Origin: CAVQWH01 sp963717595
Lineage (GTDB): Bacteria; Patescibacteriota; Saccharimonadia; Saccharimonadales; Saccharimonadaceae
Direction of reading: 5' to 3'
Length of the DNA: 64,000 nt
Assembly (NCBI GenBank): GCA_963717595.1
Contig: CAVQWH010000001.1
Span: forward strand, 434,001-498,000
The position numbers and the translations under genes were made by a program. This document shows positions 42,477 to 51,445 of this stretch, one piece after another. Numbering within the stretch: the stretch's first letter is position 1; each line of letters begins with the position of its first letter. The notes beneath the pieces are model-generated. The model was not told the origin of the DNA and ran no database searches. It worked only from the letters and a program-made list of their open reading frames with translations.

Positions 42477-43673
42477 ATGAAAAAACACAAAGTATTAATA
42501 GTCGGTGGTGGGTTTGGCGGTGTAAAAACTGCTCAAAGCTTATCTAACCAGACAAATTTTGATGTAACCTTACTTTCCGATCGAGAGAATTTTCGCTACT
42601 ATCCAACACTTTATCATGTTGCTACTGGTGGCAGATATGCCAATGCTAGTATTCCGTTAAATCACTTACTTAAAGCTTCTAATATAAATTTAGCCAAAGG
42701 TGAGGCGGTTAAGCTGGATCGTGAAAACAAGATAATCGTTACGCGTGATGGTAAAAAGTTTGCTTATGACACTTTGGTGCTAGCCCTTGGTGTGGTTACT
42801 AATTATTTTGGGATAAAGGGGCTAAAGGAAAATTCATTTAGTATTAAAACTCCTGAAGACGCCAGCGAGTTTAAAGCTCATTTACACGAACATCTTTTAA
42901 GCAAACACCCTGAAGATTCACACTATGTGATTATTGGCGGTGGGCCGACTGGTGTGGAGCTGGCCGGTGCTTTGCCACATTATTTGCAGGCTGTTATGAA
43001 GAAGCATAATATCAAGTCTCCTAAACGAAAGATTTATTTGGTTGAAGCTGCTCCGCGATTGTTGCCACGCTCTCCTAAACTTACATCTAAAGTCGTACGT
43101 CGTCATTTAAGAAAGCTGGGCGTCATAGTGCAGACAGGCAAGGTAGTGCAAGGAGCCACTGCAGACGGTTTATCGGTAAGTGGCCGTTCGCTTAAAAGCC
43201 ATACTGTTGTGTGGACAGCCGGTGTTACTAATCATCCGTTTTTCAGTGATAATAAATTTGAGCTGTCAGATCGTAAGCGTGTGGTGGTTGACGACTATCT
43301 ACGAACTGAAAAAGACATATATGTTATTGGCGATAATGCCGATACGCCATACAGCGGTCTTGCACAAACTGCTCTTCGCGATGGTGCATTTGTAGCAAAA
43401 AATCTCAAATGTTTAGTAGCAGAAAACCCCCCCGTTAGCTATAAGCCTAAGAGGCCAATCGTAGTTATTTCTGTAGGCCCACGCTGGGCAAGTGTTGAAT
43501 GGGGCAAGTTACAATTGTTTGGATGGATTGGTTATTTGATGCGAGAAGCCGGCGATTGGGTGGGGTTTCATGATTATGAACCATGGCAAAAGGCTACCAG
43601 CCAATGGCTCACTGGTTTTGGCGAAGAAGAGAATTGCCAAGTCTGCGCAGTAGCTGATTCTAAAAAAGCTTAA
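42477..43673 (+). CDS. Type II NADH dehydrogenase (NDH-2)-like flavoprotein
   Basis: A 398-aa FAD/NAD(P) disulfide-reductase-fold protein. The FAD site is VLIVGGGFGGVKTAQSL, the NAD site is YVIIGGGPTGVELAGAL, and the second FAD motif is DIYVIGDNADTPY. The C-terminal amphipathic region (LQLFGWIGYLMREAGDW) would attach it to the membrane, as in NDH-2, which oxidises NADH and reduces quinone without proton pumping. A TATAAT box lies at 42455-42460. Confidence 0.88.
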   Translation: MKKHKVLIVGGGFGGVKTAQSLSNQTNFDVTLLSDRENFRYYPTLYHVATGGRYANASIPLNHLLKASNINLAKGEAVKLDRENKIIVTRDGKKFAYDTLVLALGVVTNYFGIKGLKENSFSIKTPEDASEFKAHLHEHLLSKHPEDSHYVIIGGGPTGVELAGALPHYLQAVMKKHNIKSPKRKIYLVEAAPRLLPRSPKLTSKVVRRHLRKLGVIVQTGKVVQGATADGLSVSGRSLKSHTVVWTAGVTNHPFFSDNKFELSDRKRVVVDDYLRTEKDIYVIGDNADTPYSGLAQTALRDGAFVAKNLKCLVAENPPVSYKPKRPIVVISVGPRWASVEWGKLQLFGWIGYLMREAGDWVGFHDYEPWQKATSQWLTGFGEEENCQVCAVADSKKA

Positions 43674-43675
43674 CC

Positions 43676-43704
43676 TTGACAAGTTTCATGCTGTTTTGTA
43701 TAAA
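43676..43704 (+). promoter_or_regulatory. Consensus-like promoter of the 43798 gene
   Basis: TTGACA (43676-43681), a 17-nt spacer and TATAAA (43699-43704). Transcription should start near 43711, which leaves a leader of about 85 nt before the start codon. Confidence 0.78.
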
Positions 43705-43797
43705 ATAGTCTAAGCATAAGTTTTTGGGTTGGGTACTCAAAAAGCCGTACGTCAAATGTTCGGTATGCTAGAAAATTACAACCAGCAGGAGGTAGTT

Positions 43798-44310
43798 TTG
43801 TCCTCTGAACCAATGGTATATGTGGACAGCACCTTGGTAGCTCATGCAGTAGCCAAGGAGTTTCACGAGGCGGCAAAAGGTCATTCCAGAGATGGAAAGG
43901 TCGAGTTCTTCGGCAACGAAAGGTCGTTTAGTTGTCTGGTGAGAGCGGTCACCAGGAGGGTTGCAAATAAGCCAATGATCCAGATTGGCAAAAAATCTGA
44001 AATTCGGCGAAAAGTGAAACAATTTCTCCAGTTTCTTCAGGACAACAAGATTCTGGAAAATCCCAGCAGAGGTCGAAACAGCGGCAAATGGGTTTTCGTC
44101 CCGGCGCGCATGGACGCAGTTGAAGTAATCAGCGGCGATGATGTTCGAGATTTCGCTTCAGCGGATTTGGCTTCCAGGCCCTCGCGGCGGAGAGCAAAGG
44201 TAGCCAAAAGGCATAAAAGAGAAGGCAGGAAAAAGGACAGAGTGCCTTATGTGAATGACTCCAGTCTTCACTCTCCTGTGGCACCCAAGCCATCACTCGG
44301 GCTGGTGTAA
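43798..44310 (+). CDS. Hypothetical basic protein in a GC-rich cassette
   Basis: TTG 43798 is favoured as the start because AGGAGG (43787-43792) lies 5 nt before it; an ATG at 43759 and a TTG at 43729 are alternatives. The 170-aa product has a helical N-terminal half. Its very basic C-terminal third (RPSRRRAKVAKRHKREGRKK) suggests nucleic-acid binding. No family was recognised. The gene is a single unit with its own promoter and terminator. Confidence 0.62.
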   Translation: MSSEPMVYVDSTLVAHAVAKEFHEAAKGHSRDGKVEFFGNERSFSCLVRAVTRRVANKPMIQIGKKSEIRRKVKQFLQFLQDNKILENPSRGRNSGKWVFVPARMDAVEVISGDDVRDFASADLASRPSRRRAKVAKRHKREGRKKDRVPYVNDSSLHSPVAPKPSLGLV

Positions 44311-44322
44311 TAGGGATGGGTA

Positions 44323-44366
44323 CCTGGAGCGCGGCTTTTCGCGCTCCAGGCTGCCCGCCCTTTTTT
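44323..44366 (+). terminator. Intrinsic terminator of the 43798 gene
   Basis: A perfect 11-bp stem, CCTGGAGCGCG/CGCGCTCCAGG (44323-44350), followed after 10 nt by a T6 run. It is strong and GC-rich, unlike the AT-rich terminators elsewhere in the window. Confidence 0.82.
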
Positions 44367-44414
44367 AATTCAATAATTTATCTGTTACAATACTTATCGC
44401 AGATTTAAAGTTAT

Positions 44415-44489
44415 GGCCTCATCGTCTAACGGCTAGGACACCAGGTTTTCATCCTGGCAATCGGGGTTCGATTCCCCGTGAGGTCACCA
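44415..44489 (+). tRNA. tRNA-Glu(TTC)
   Basis: The acceptor is GGCCTCA/TGAGGTC, the anticodon stem CCAGG/CCTGG closes the loop TTTTCAT with anticodon TTC, the T loop is TTCGATT, and CCA is encoded. A TACAAT box lies at about 44387. Confidence 0.96.
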
Positions 44490-44551
44490 TATGAGACTCG
44501 TCAGGTTACGACGTGTCTTTTTTAATCTATAAATATAAAATCTTTGGCCTA

Positions 44552-45325
44552 TTAGAGTTTTTTGCCGGTTACGATAGCCATACCTTTGTAGCCTTTGCGG
44601 GACTCTTGCTTGGCATTTACCTGGACTACCTGAACGTCGGCTTTATTTCTATAGACTTTTTTCAAGTCATCTACATTGACTGATACTGCTGGAAAAGAGG
44701 TGCCTTTGCCTGCATAGTAACCCTTTGACCCAAGCATGTGGGCAGCCATTATAAAACCCCCAGGTTTAACCGACTCAACAAACTTAGTTACTGCTTTTTC
44801 AAACTTTACGGGATCATCCGTGATAGATTCGGAAACGAAGTAAGCACTGATAGCGTCGTAAGTTTCACTAGGTAAGTCATATATACTGCCATAAATAACT
44901 CTGGCTTTATCTTTTACGCCCTGCAAAACTCCTTCCCAATCACTTCCGTAGCTGGCCATCTTATCTTCGAACTTCTCCCAAGCTCCTGCTAGCGGACTAT
45001 TTGTATCAACATCTTCTAAAATGCTTTTTGCGTATTTTCTGTTGGCAGAACTAAACTCAATTAAATCAATCTCTCCGCCTTCGTCCCTAGGCTTCACTAG
45101 TGGCGAAAGTAACATAGCCGGATATAAATTAGGTCCGGCACCGACGTCAGCAACTCTTTTTAGAGATCTGGGTTTTATTCCTAATGAATGAATCGCTTTA
45201 ATTACTTCTTGAATGATAAGCAGATCTTCATCTAAAATCTTTCGGCCATAATTTCGTTGCACATACTCTTCTACCCCAAAGTCTTCCCATAGAGTGTAGT
45301 TAGACTTTACATTCTTGTTTGTCAT
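44552..45325 (-). CDS. SAM-dependent methyltransferase (NNMT/PNMT/TEMT-like)
   Basis: A 257-aa class I Rossmann methyltransferase. Motif I is VADVGAGPNLYPAMLL, the acidic end of strand 2 is EIDLIEFSSANRKY, and the later motif YDAISAYFVSESITDD precedes PGGFIMAAHMLGSKGYY. The overall pattern resembles small-molecule N-methyltransferases (NNMT/PNMT/TEMT). The substrate is unknown. A reverse-strand TATAAT box lies about 12 nt before the ATG. Confidence 0.82.
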   Translation of the reverse strand: MTNKNVKSNYTLWEDFGVEEYVQRNYGRKILDEDLLIIQEVIKAIHSLGIKPRSLKRVADVGAGPNLYPAMLLSPLVKPRDEGGEIDLIEFSSANRKYAKSILEDVDTNSPLAGAWEKFEDKMASYGSDWEGVLQGVKDKARVIYGSIYDLPSETYDAISAYFVSESITDDPVKFEKAVTKFVESVKPGGFIMAAHMLGSKGYYAGKGTSFPAVSVNVDDLKKVYRNKADVQVVQVNAKQESRKGYKGMAIVTGKKL

Positions 45326-45409
45326 GAGCTTTTACGAATTATAGCATATCTAGCTTAGGTGCTTTTTTATTTGACACAAACATGGCGAACTTCTCATAAT
45401 AGAAGCAGT

Positions 45410-45976
45410 GTGAAAAGACATTACCAAATTAAGTTAACAGCTGCTTTGATGCTGCTAGTTGCACTGGTCGCATCTCCTTTTGCTATGGCGGCTAATAACT
45501 CAAGTAATTTAAGCAGTAAGCAAATAGAAAGTATTCGCCAAAATTGCGTGCAAGCCCAAGTTTCTTTGCAACAAATTCAATATAGCGATGCAGCTGGCAG
45601 GGTGAATAGAGGCCAGGCTTACGAAACTTTACTTAATAAGCTGATGGCTCCATTCAATAGTAGAGTTGCTTTGAATAGGTTAGATATAGCTACAGATCTT
45701 ACTTCTAGTACAACTGACTTAGAAAACGCCGTTAATGTTTTTAAAAGCGACTACAACACCTATAGCGACGCCTTGGCTAATACCTTAACCGTTAAATGTC
45801 AGAGCAACCCCCAAGACTTTTATTCTGCACTTCAAGAAGCCCGCATAGATAGACAGCAGGTTCATAAAGACATACAGATTATTGATGGATTAATGGAGCA
45901 GTACGACCAACAGATAGTTGGCTTATCTAAATCTCTAGCCAATGACACAGCTTCTTCTGGAGATAAAACATTATGA
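45410..45976 (+). CDS. Secreted protein of unknown function
   Basis: GTG 45410 is chosen because the promoter TTGACA (45371-45376) / CATAAT (45395-45400) leaves no room for the more upstream start. The 188-aa product begins with a clear signal peptide (LTAALMLLVALVASPFAMAA) and continues as a helical domain with two cysteines. The next gene overlaps by 4 nt (ATGA), so the pair is probably co-translated. No family was recognised. Confidence 0.72.
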   Translation: MKRHYQIKLTAALMLLVALVASPFAMAANNSSNLSSKQIESIRQNCVQAQVSLQQIQYSDAAGRVNRGQAYETLLNKLMAPFNSRVALNRLDIATDLTSSTTDLENAVNVFKSDYNTYSDALANTLTVKCQSNPQDFYSALQEARIDRQQVHKDIQIIDGLMEQYDQQIVGLSKSLANDTASSGDKTL

Positions 45977-46329
45977 ATCGCCCCAAGTTACCAACAAACA
46001 ACCTTAGCTCGCGTCATCAGCTGACAATTGCTCTTAGCTTAGCGATTTTGATTGCCCTGTTACTAACAGTTACAAGCGTGATTATTTACGAAGTTAGCGG
46101 AGCTGCTATGTTGGATTTAAGCCGTCCAGGTTACGAACCAGCTCGTAAGCAGCTTCAAAAAACGAATGGCCAGCTGCAATTTAGCTCAAAGGGACCGATT
46201 GACCAGTCTGTAGTTAAAAAATTTCGTTCGCTTTATAAAAAACAGACAGATGATATTCATAAACTAAATTCTTTTAACGGCAAAGTTTTGGACGATTCGC
46301 AACTTTTAAGCACCCAATCTCCAGAATAG
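45973..46329 (+). CDS. Single-pass membrane protein paired with the secreted protein
   Basis: A 118-aa protein with a transmembrane helix at about 18-40 (LSLAILIALLLTVTSVIIYEV) and an outside domain rich in Lys and Gln. Its start overlaps the stop of the 45410 gene. It lies directly upstream of trmB. The function is unknown. Confidence 0.68.
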   Translation: MNRPKLPTNNLSSRHQLTIALSLAILIALLLTVTSVIIYEVSGAAMLDLSRPGYEPARKQLQKTNGQLQFSSKGPIDQSVVKKFRSLYKKQTDDIHKLNSFNGKVLDDSQLLSTQSPE

Positions 46330-46350
46330 CTAAAGTCTAAGGAAGGCGGA

Positions 46351-47022
46351 ATGGCTGTACTAAATCCTGAAAGCTTTGTTATTACTCGTAAACGTAAAAA
46401 GTACAAATTTGCCTTATTCGCTAACTCGCCACTTTGTTTTGAAGTGGGCGAGTACGACAAAAGCTTTTCTCCAAACATATTAGAAGTCGGGGCGGGTACG
46501 GGAATTTTTAGTTTTAAGTCGGCTAGTCTATACAACAAAAAGAAATTTCTAGCCTGTGACGTAAAAGCTGATAGATTGCAAAAAGGATCTCAGATGGCCG
46601 AGCTTAAGAATCTAAACAATATAAGATTTTTAAGAGCGCACGCTAATCAGCTTGAAGATGTTTTATCTACGGGCAAGCTAGAGAAAATTTGGCTGACTTT
46701 TCCCGACCCTTTTCCTAAAAAGCGCCAATCCAAACACCGGCTTACTCACCCTAACTTTCTAGCTTTATATTACAAATTACTTACAGAAAGTGGGAAATTG
46801 TATTTAAAAACAGATAATCACGAGTTATTTGATTGGAGTTTAGAGCAGATAGTGAGCCCGGGTTGGATAATAGAGGAGCTAACCTATGATTTGCATGGAT
46901 CTAAGTTAAAAGATGATTACAAGCTAACTACCACTTACGAAGAAAAGTTTTTAAGTCAAAATGAGACTATTTGCTTTGTGAGCGCTCGGCCCCCAAGTGC
47001 TGTCGCAGCCAGCCGTCAATAG
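46351..47022 (+). CDS. trmB: tRNA (guanine-N7-)-methyltransferase
   Basis: A 223-aa methyltransferase forming m7G46. LEVGAGTGIFSF is the SAM motif, FLACDVKADRLQKG follows, and TFPDPFPKKRQSKHRLTHP is the family signature. An AAGGCGGA Shine-Dalgarno-like stretch precedes the ATG. Its last 56 nt overlap the convergent murC gene. Confidence 0.93.
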   Translation: MAVLNPESFVITRKRKKYKFALFANSPLCFEVGEYDKSFSPNILEVGAGTGIFSFKSASLYNKKKFLACDVKADRLQKGSQMAELKNLNNIRFLRAHANQLEDVLSTGKLEKIWLTFPDPFPKKRQSKHRLTHPNFLALYYKLLTESGKLYLKTDNHELFDWSLEQIVSPGWIIEELTYDLHGSKLKDDYKLTTTYEEKFLSQNETICFVSARPPSAVAASRQ

Positions 47023-48250
47023 AACCGGCGCCCATTGCTAAAACAAGCGTGCCGCTTTTAAGCTCGGCTTTAATATGTTGCCACAGTTCATCGTCTAATT
47101 CAGAAATCGTTACAGCTTCTCTGTTGGCTAGGTTTTTAGCCAATTCTTCGGGAGTTAAGGTAGGTAAATTAGGGTCTTCGCGGCTTAGGTAAGTGGGTAG
47201 CCAGTAAATCATTTCTGCATCTTGCATGCAGTTAGTGTATTGGTCTTGAATCTCGTGTTGGCGGATATTTTGGTGGGGCTGGTAAACAAGTGCTATGTGG
47301 TCACTCAATTCACGAGCCATTTGCAGGGTGGCTTTGATTTCAGCCGGGTGATGGCCATAATCGCTATATAAATTTTTAGCTAATCTTTCAAACCGCCTGG
47401 CGGAGCCTGGAAACTCTTCTAAAATATCGAAAATTCTATGACCATCTACGCTACCTTTGGTCATGGCAGACACTATTGAAGCTACCAAAAAAGCATTACG
47501 GCGATTGTGCTCGCCGGCAATTTTTAGGTTTGATAGATTCTCGTTATCATTAACACCAACAATATCGCCGCTAGCTTTTAGTTTGAGCTTTTCTAGCACT
47601 GAGTGCCATGTAACTGTAAGACGAGTCTGGTTAATAAAGTCACGAAAAGCCTGGTTATAACTTTCTTGAGTTTTGTAAGTATCTGGATGATCATAATCAA
47701 GGCTTGGAATAATAGAAGTGTCTGGGTGAAAATGGAGCATATTGCGATCATATTCATCGCACTCGTAAATAAAATATTCACTCGCCGGGTCGTAAGCACC
47801 ACTAGGGCCAAAGCTTAGTGTAGTCCCCACAGAATAACTTGCCGGTACGCCTAGTTTCTTAAATAGCCAAATTAGCATAGCGGTAGTGGTAGTTTTGCCG
47901 TGAGTGCCAGATATGGCAATTAATTTTAAGTTTTTATCTTTTATAATTTTAGCCAATAACTCATCGCGTTTAGTTGTGCGGATTTTGTGTTGCCTAGCAA
48001 ATTGTAACTCTGGATGGTCAGACGGCAAAGCAGCTGTGTGAACTAGCCAATCTATAGGCTGGTTAGCGTGAATTTGGTCGATATAATTATCCTTTTGGCC
48101 AATATGAATTTTAGCGCCTTTCGCCTCCAGCTGCTCAACCATGGGGGACTTAGCTAAATCAGATCCCGAGACCTTATAACCAGCGTCCAGGGCAATCTCA
48201 GCTAGCGGTCCTAAACCTACGCCGCCTATACCAGAAAAATAAATATGCAT
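46967..48250 (-). CDS. murC: UDP-N-acetylmuramate-L-alanine ligase
   Basis: A 427-aa Mur ligase. The N-terminal Rossmann part begins HIYFSGIGGVGLGPLAEIA, the P-loop is ISGTHGKTTTTAM, and ECDEYDRNMLHFHP and LDYDHPDTYK belong to the central domain. The THGK form of the P-loop is shared by MurC and the recycling ligase Mpl; MurC is preferred in a genome with a de novo mur set. TACAAT ends 6 nt before the ATG on the reverse strand. The 3' end overlaps trmB. Confidence 0.9.
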   Translation of the reverse strand: MHIYFSGIGGVGLGPLAEIALDAGYKVSGSDLAKSPMVEQLEAKGAKIHIGQKDNYIDQIHANQPIDWLVHTAALPSDHPELQFARQHKIRTTKRDELLAKIIKDKNLKLIAISGTHGKTTTTAMLIWLFKKLGVPASYSVGTTLSFGPSGAYDPASEYFIYECDEYDRNMLHFHPDTSIIPSLDYDHPDTYKTQESYNQAFRDFINQTRLTVTWHSVLEKLKLKASGDIVGVNDNENLSNLKIAGEHNRRNAFLVASIVSAMTKGSVDGHRIFDILEEFPGSARRFERLAKNLYSDYGHHPAEIKATLQMARELSDHIALVYQPHQNIRQHEIQDQYTNCMQDAEMIYWLPTYLSREDPNLPTLTPEELAKNLANREAVTISELDDELWQHIKAELKSGTLVLAMGAGSIDGWLRQHLGAERSQSK

Positions 48251-48329
48251 ACAAATATTGTATCAGCTTGTCATTATGGGTTTTTATTGCTGTAATGTAT
48301 AAGAACAGTTTTAAACATAAACATCTACA

Positions 48330-49583
48330 ATGATTCAATCTTTAATACACCGCTTCTTAAGAAGAACGCACTTCTGGCGCCATATAGGATTTGCTGAGCT
48401 AACCGAACTTTATACGTCGCGTATGCTAAGGATTTTGGCAATGAAAATGATTAGCGGCTTTATTGCGATTTATTTATACCAGCTTGGATATGATCTGGCG
48501 TTTATTGCTTGGTTTTATGTGGTTTATTTTCTGTTTAGAACTTTCGCATCAATTCCCTCGGCATATTTTATTGCGCGGGTAGGCCCTAAACACGCTACAT
48601 TTGTGAGCAATATACTATATATACCTGGAGTAGTAGCTTTAGTACTTACACCTTACTTGGGCTTATGGGCGCTAGTGGCTTTTACGGTTTTTAGTGGATT
48701 TTCTCTTACGATGTATAACCTAAGTTACTTAGTTGATTTTTCTAAAGTTAAACAGTTCGAGCACGCCGGTAAGGAAATCGGGGTTATGAATATCGTAGAA
48801 AGCATAACCACTGCGCTGAGCCCACTGATAGGTGGTTTGATCGCTTTATGGCTTGGAACCGATGCTATGATTGTCGCTTCAAGTTTGCTGCTAGCAGTTG
48901 CTGCTTGGCCTCTCTTTATAACTGGCGAACCGATGAGAATAAAGCAAAAACTTACTTATAGTCACTTTAACCTGAAGGAAACTTGGCGTAACTTCATGGC
49001 CGCTATAGCTTACGGGGCAGATACGACTACTACAGGACTTATATGGTACTTATTTATAGCTATAGCAATTTTAGGAGCGGTTGGCAGTCAAACTGTGTAT
49101 GTACAGGTTGGTGCACTGGTTTCAGTTTCCGTGATAGCTTCAATAATAATTTCCTACGTGTATGGAAAAGTCATTGATGGCAACAAAGGCGGTTCACTTC
49201 TTAAAATATCCGCAGTAGGCACGGCACTATTGCATATTCTAAGACCTTTTATTACTACTGCCGGAGGGGCTGCTTCTCTTAATGTAGCTGATCAGGCCAC
49301 CACTTTGGGCTACACCATGCCCTTGCTTAGAGGTTTTTTCGATTCAGCCGATAACTTACCAGGATGTCGCATAGCCTATATGTCTTTGACTCAACTTTTT
49401 ATCGGTATTGGCCATACGGTTTCTGTGCTTGTATTAGCTGTAGCTGTGACATGTGTCGGCCCGGTGAATGGTATGAAAGTAAGTTTCTTTATAATGGCAC
49501 CTATAATGCTGCTGCTTGCGGCTAACGGTTTTGCACTTTATCGTAAGCATAAGTTTTTAGCTCGAGTAGTGCATGCTGTTTAG
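48330..49583 (+). CDS. MFS transporter, 417 aa
   Basis: About twelve membrane helices in two halves, with a long cytoplasmic loop near residue 205. It opens with a soluble N-terminal stretch (IHRFLRRTHFWRHIGFAELTE), then YTSRMLRILAMKMISGFIAI. The build is related to the frameshifted transporter at 60582, which has the same kind of N-terminal segment and helix 1. The substrate is unknown. Confidence 0.8.
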   Translation: MIQSLIHRFLRRTHFWRHIGFAELTELYTSRMLRILAMKMISGFIAIYLYQLGYDLAFIAWFYVVYFLFRTFASIPSAYFIARVGPKHATFVSNILYIPGVVALVLTPYLGLWALVAFTVFSGFSLTMYNLSYLVDFSKVKQFEHAGKEIGVMNIVESITTALSPLIGGLIALWLGTDAMIVASSLLLAVAAWPLFITGEPMRIKQKLTYSHFNLKETWRNFMAAIAYGADTTTTGLIWYLFIAIAILGAVGSQTVYVQVGALVSVSVIASIIISYVYGKVIDGNKGGSLLKISAVGTALLHILRPFITTAGGAASLNVADQATTLGYTMPLLRGFFDSADNLPGCRIAYMSLTQLFIGIGHTVSVLVLAVAVTCVGPVNGMKVSFFIMAPIMLLLAANGFALYRKHKFLARVVHAV

Positions 49584-49605
49584 AAATAGCCTATAATTAT
49601 CTCAT

Positions 49606-50271
49606 ATGAATGAGCGGTGGGAAGAAAATGCGCCAAGTAGCAAACTTCGCTTAAGATATTGGTTAAGATCCCTCAAAAGGGTAAAAACTTGGCAATTATG
49701 CCTGCTGCTGATTCCCCTGCTGTTTGTAGCAGCTACTTTTTTAAGACTTAATAACTTGGGCATGATAGAGCGCCGGGACGTAGTTTTAGCGGCCGACAAA
49801 AAAGGCGATAAGGCTAAACTAAAGTCATCGTTATTAGAGCTACAGCACTATGTGAGTCATCATATGAACACTTCGCTAGGTAAGAACGGCATTGGCCTTC
49901 AGGCTACGTATAATCGAGATTATAAGACTGCTATTTCTAAAGCAGCCCAAAGTAACGTACCAAGCGGTAACATATATGAAAATGCTAGCAATACTTGTCA
50001 GGCCCAATCGGGCGGTAATTTTAACAATTATGTGCAGTGTGTAAGCAGCAAGGTAGCTTCTGCGGGGCAAGGCAGTGACGCTCTAAAAACCGTATATCTA
50101 CCCCAACCCAGTGCTTATCAATATAATTTTGTCTCACCAATTATTTCGTTAGATTTAGCAGGTTTTTTTGTTGTTATATGCTTGATTTTAACAGGGGTAA
50201 TTTTGAGTAGATTGTTACTAGTTTTATTTCTCAAGTTAGTAATTAGATGGCAAAAATATCAGTTGAAATAG
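49606..50271 (+). CDS. Membrane protein with an outside domain between two helices
   Basis: A 221-aa protein with a transmembrane helix at about 27-46 and another at about 180-205. The outside part between them has two cysteines (NTCQAQ and VQCVSSK) and Ser/Asn/Gln-rich stretches. TATAAT at 49592-49597 ends 8 nt before the ATG (leaderless). No family was recognised. Confidence 0.68.
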   Translation: MNERWEENAPSSKLRLRYWLRSLKRVKTWQLCLLLIPLLFVAATFLRLNNLGMIERRDVVLAADKKGDKAKLKSSLLELQHYVSHHMNTSLGKNGIGLQATYNRDYKTAISKAAQSNVPSGNIYENASNTCQAQSGGNFNNYVQCVSSKVASAGQGSDALKTVYLPQPSAYQYNFVSPIISLDLAGFFVVICLILTGVILSRLLLVLFLKLVIRWQKYQLK

Positions 50272-50300
50272 TTGACATCTGTTTTTACTCGGCGTATGGT
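50272..50300 (+). promoter_or_regulatory. Promoter of the 50342 gene
   Basis: TTGACA (50272-50277), a 17-nt spacer and TATGGT (50295-50300), followed by a leader of about 35 nt with the strong Shine-Dalgarno AGAGGAGGAG. Confidence 0.7.
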
Positions 50301-50341
50301 TGATTTTGTAAGTAAGTGTTAAAGAGGAGGAGAAAAAAATT

Positions 50342-50551
50342 ATGGCAGCTTACGATCACACAAACTCTAAGGGAGTAACTTACTACCTGCACAAAAAAGA
50401 TGTCACCCTACGTGGCGGCAAACAACAAACAATTTATTTCTTTGCAAAGGTGCCAAAGAATGATAAAGGTGAACCATGTGATTTACCTGCAGGTTACGAA
50501 GTAACTGAAAACCCACGAAACGGCTTTTTGACTATTCGCAAAAAGCGCTAA
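50342..50551 (+). CDS. Conserved-looking small basic protein, 69 aa
   Basis: A soluble beta-rich basic protein (KGVTYYLHKKDVTLRGGKQQ ... GYEVTENPRNGFLTIRKKR). It has its own promoter, leader and very strong Shine-Dalgarno sequence, and a hairpin-like GTCCGG...CCGGGC region follows at about 50610-50640. This suggests high expression. No family was recognised with confidence; small DNA-binding or structural proteins are possible. Confidence 0.7.
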   Translation: MAAYDHTNSKGVTYYLHKKDVTLRGGKQQTIYFFAKVPKNDKGEPCDLPAGYEVTENPRNGFLTIRKKR

Positions 50552-50684
50552 TTTGTAGAAACTGCCTTAAAAGTGGTACGCTAGTATCAAACAAAAAGGT
50601 GTCAAAAATGTCCGGTCATAGATTTATCTTGGCCGGGCTTTTTGGTTGTTAAAACTTTTTATTTCTGTGTATAGTAGATAGATA

Positions 50685-51443
50685 ATGAAAGCGATGATAG
50701 AGGTTAAAGACCTTAAGAAGAGATATGGTCAAAATCAGGCTGTTGATGGCGTGAGTTTTCAGGTTAAAAAAGGTGAGATATTTGGCATTCTAGGACCGAA
50801 TGGTGCCGGCAAGACTACTACGCTGGAGATGATGGAGGCTCTGCGTACAATTGATAGCGGCCAGGTCTTTATAGATGGTATTGATGTAGCTAAAGATCCG
50901 CATAGGATTAAGTACCTTATAGGTGTACAGCCGCAGTCACCTGCTTTTCAAGATAAAACTAAGTTAACAGAAGTTGTAGAAATGTTTGCGGCAGCCTATG
51001 GAGAAAAAGTTGATCCTATAAAGTTCTTAAAAGATGTTGAGCTAGAAGAAAAGGCTAGCAGCTATGTGGAAAGCTTGTCAGGTGGCCAAAAGCAGCGACT
51101 CAGCATTACTACAGCTTTAGTTCATGGTCCGAAAGTATTCTTCTTGGACGAGCCTACAACTGGTCTAAACCCGCAAGCTAGGAGAAATTTGTGGGAACTT
51201 ATAGAACATGTACGCGATAAAGGTATTAGCGTTATAATGACGACTCACTATATGGATGAAGCCGAAGTGTTATGTGATCGCATTGCTGTTATGGATGAAG
51301 GTAAAATTGTAGCTCTCGATACTCCAAAGAAGCTTATTAAAGAGTTGTTAAAACGTGGTTTTAAAAAGAAGCAACATGTTGAGCAGGCTAACCTCGAAGA
51401 TGTGTTCATTGACTTAACCGGACATGGACTTAGGGAGATTTAG
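50685..51443 (+). CDS. ABC transporter ATPase
   Basis: A 252-aa ABC ATPase of the drug/antibiotic export type. Walker A is GPNGAGKTTT, the signature is LSGGQKQRL, Walker B is VFFLDEPTTGL, and the H-loop is MTTHYMDEAE. TATAGT at 50670-50675 lies 9 nt before the ATG. The permease gene starts 2 nt after its stop. Confidence 0.94.
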   Translation: MKAMIEVKDLKKRYGQNQAVDGVSFQVKKGEIFGILGPNGAGKTTTLEMMEALRTIDSGQVFIDGIDVAKDPHRIKYLIGVQPQSPAFQDKTKLTEVVEMFAAAYGEKVDPIKFLKDVELEEKASSYVESLSGGQKQRLSITTALVHGPKVFFLDEPTTGLNPQARRNLWELIEHVRDKGISVIMTTHYMDEAEVLCDRIAVMDEGKIVALDTPKKLIKELLKRGFKKKQHVEQANLEDVFIDLTGHGLREI

Positions 51444-51445
51444 TA

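Noticed and set aside
43729..43797. Use of TTG 43729 as the start of the GC-rich basic protein
   Set aside because: It lies only about 18 nt after the expected transcription start without a Shine-Dalgarno sequence, while TTG 43798 has AGGAGG at ideal spacing.
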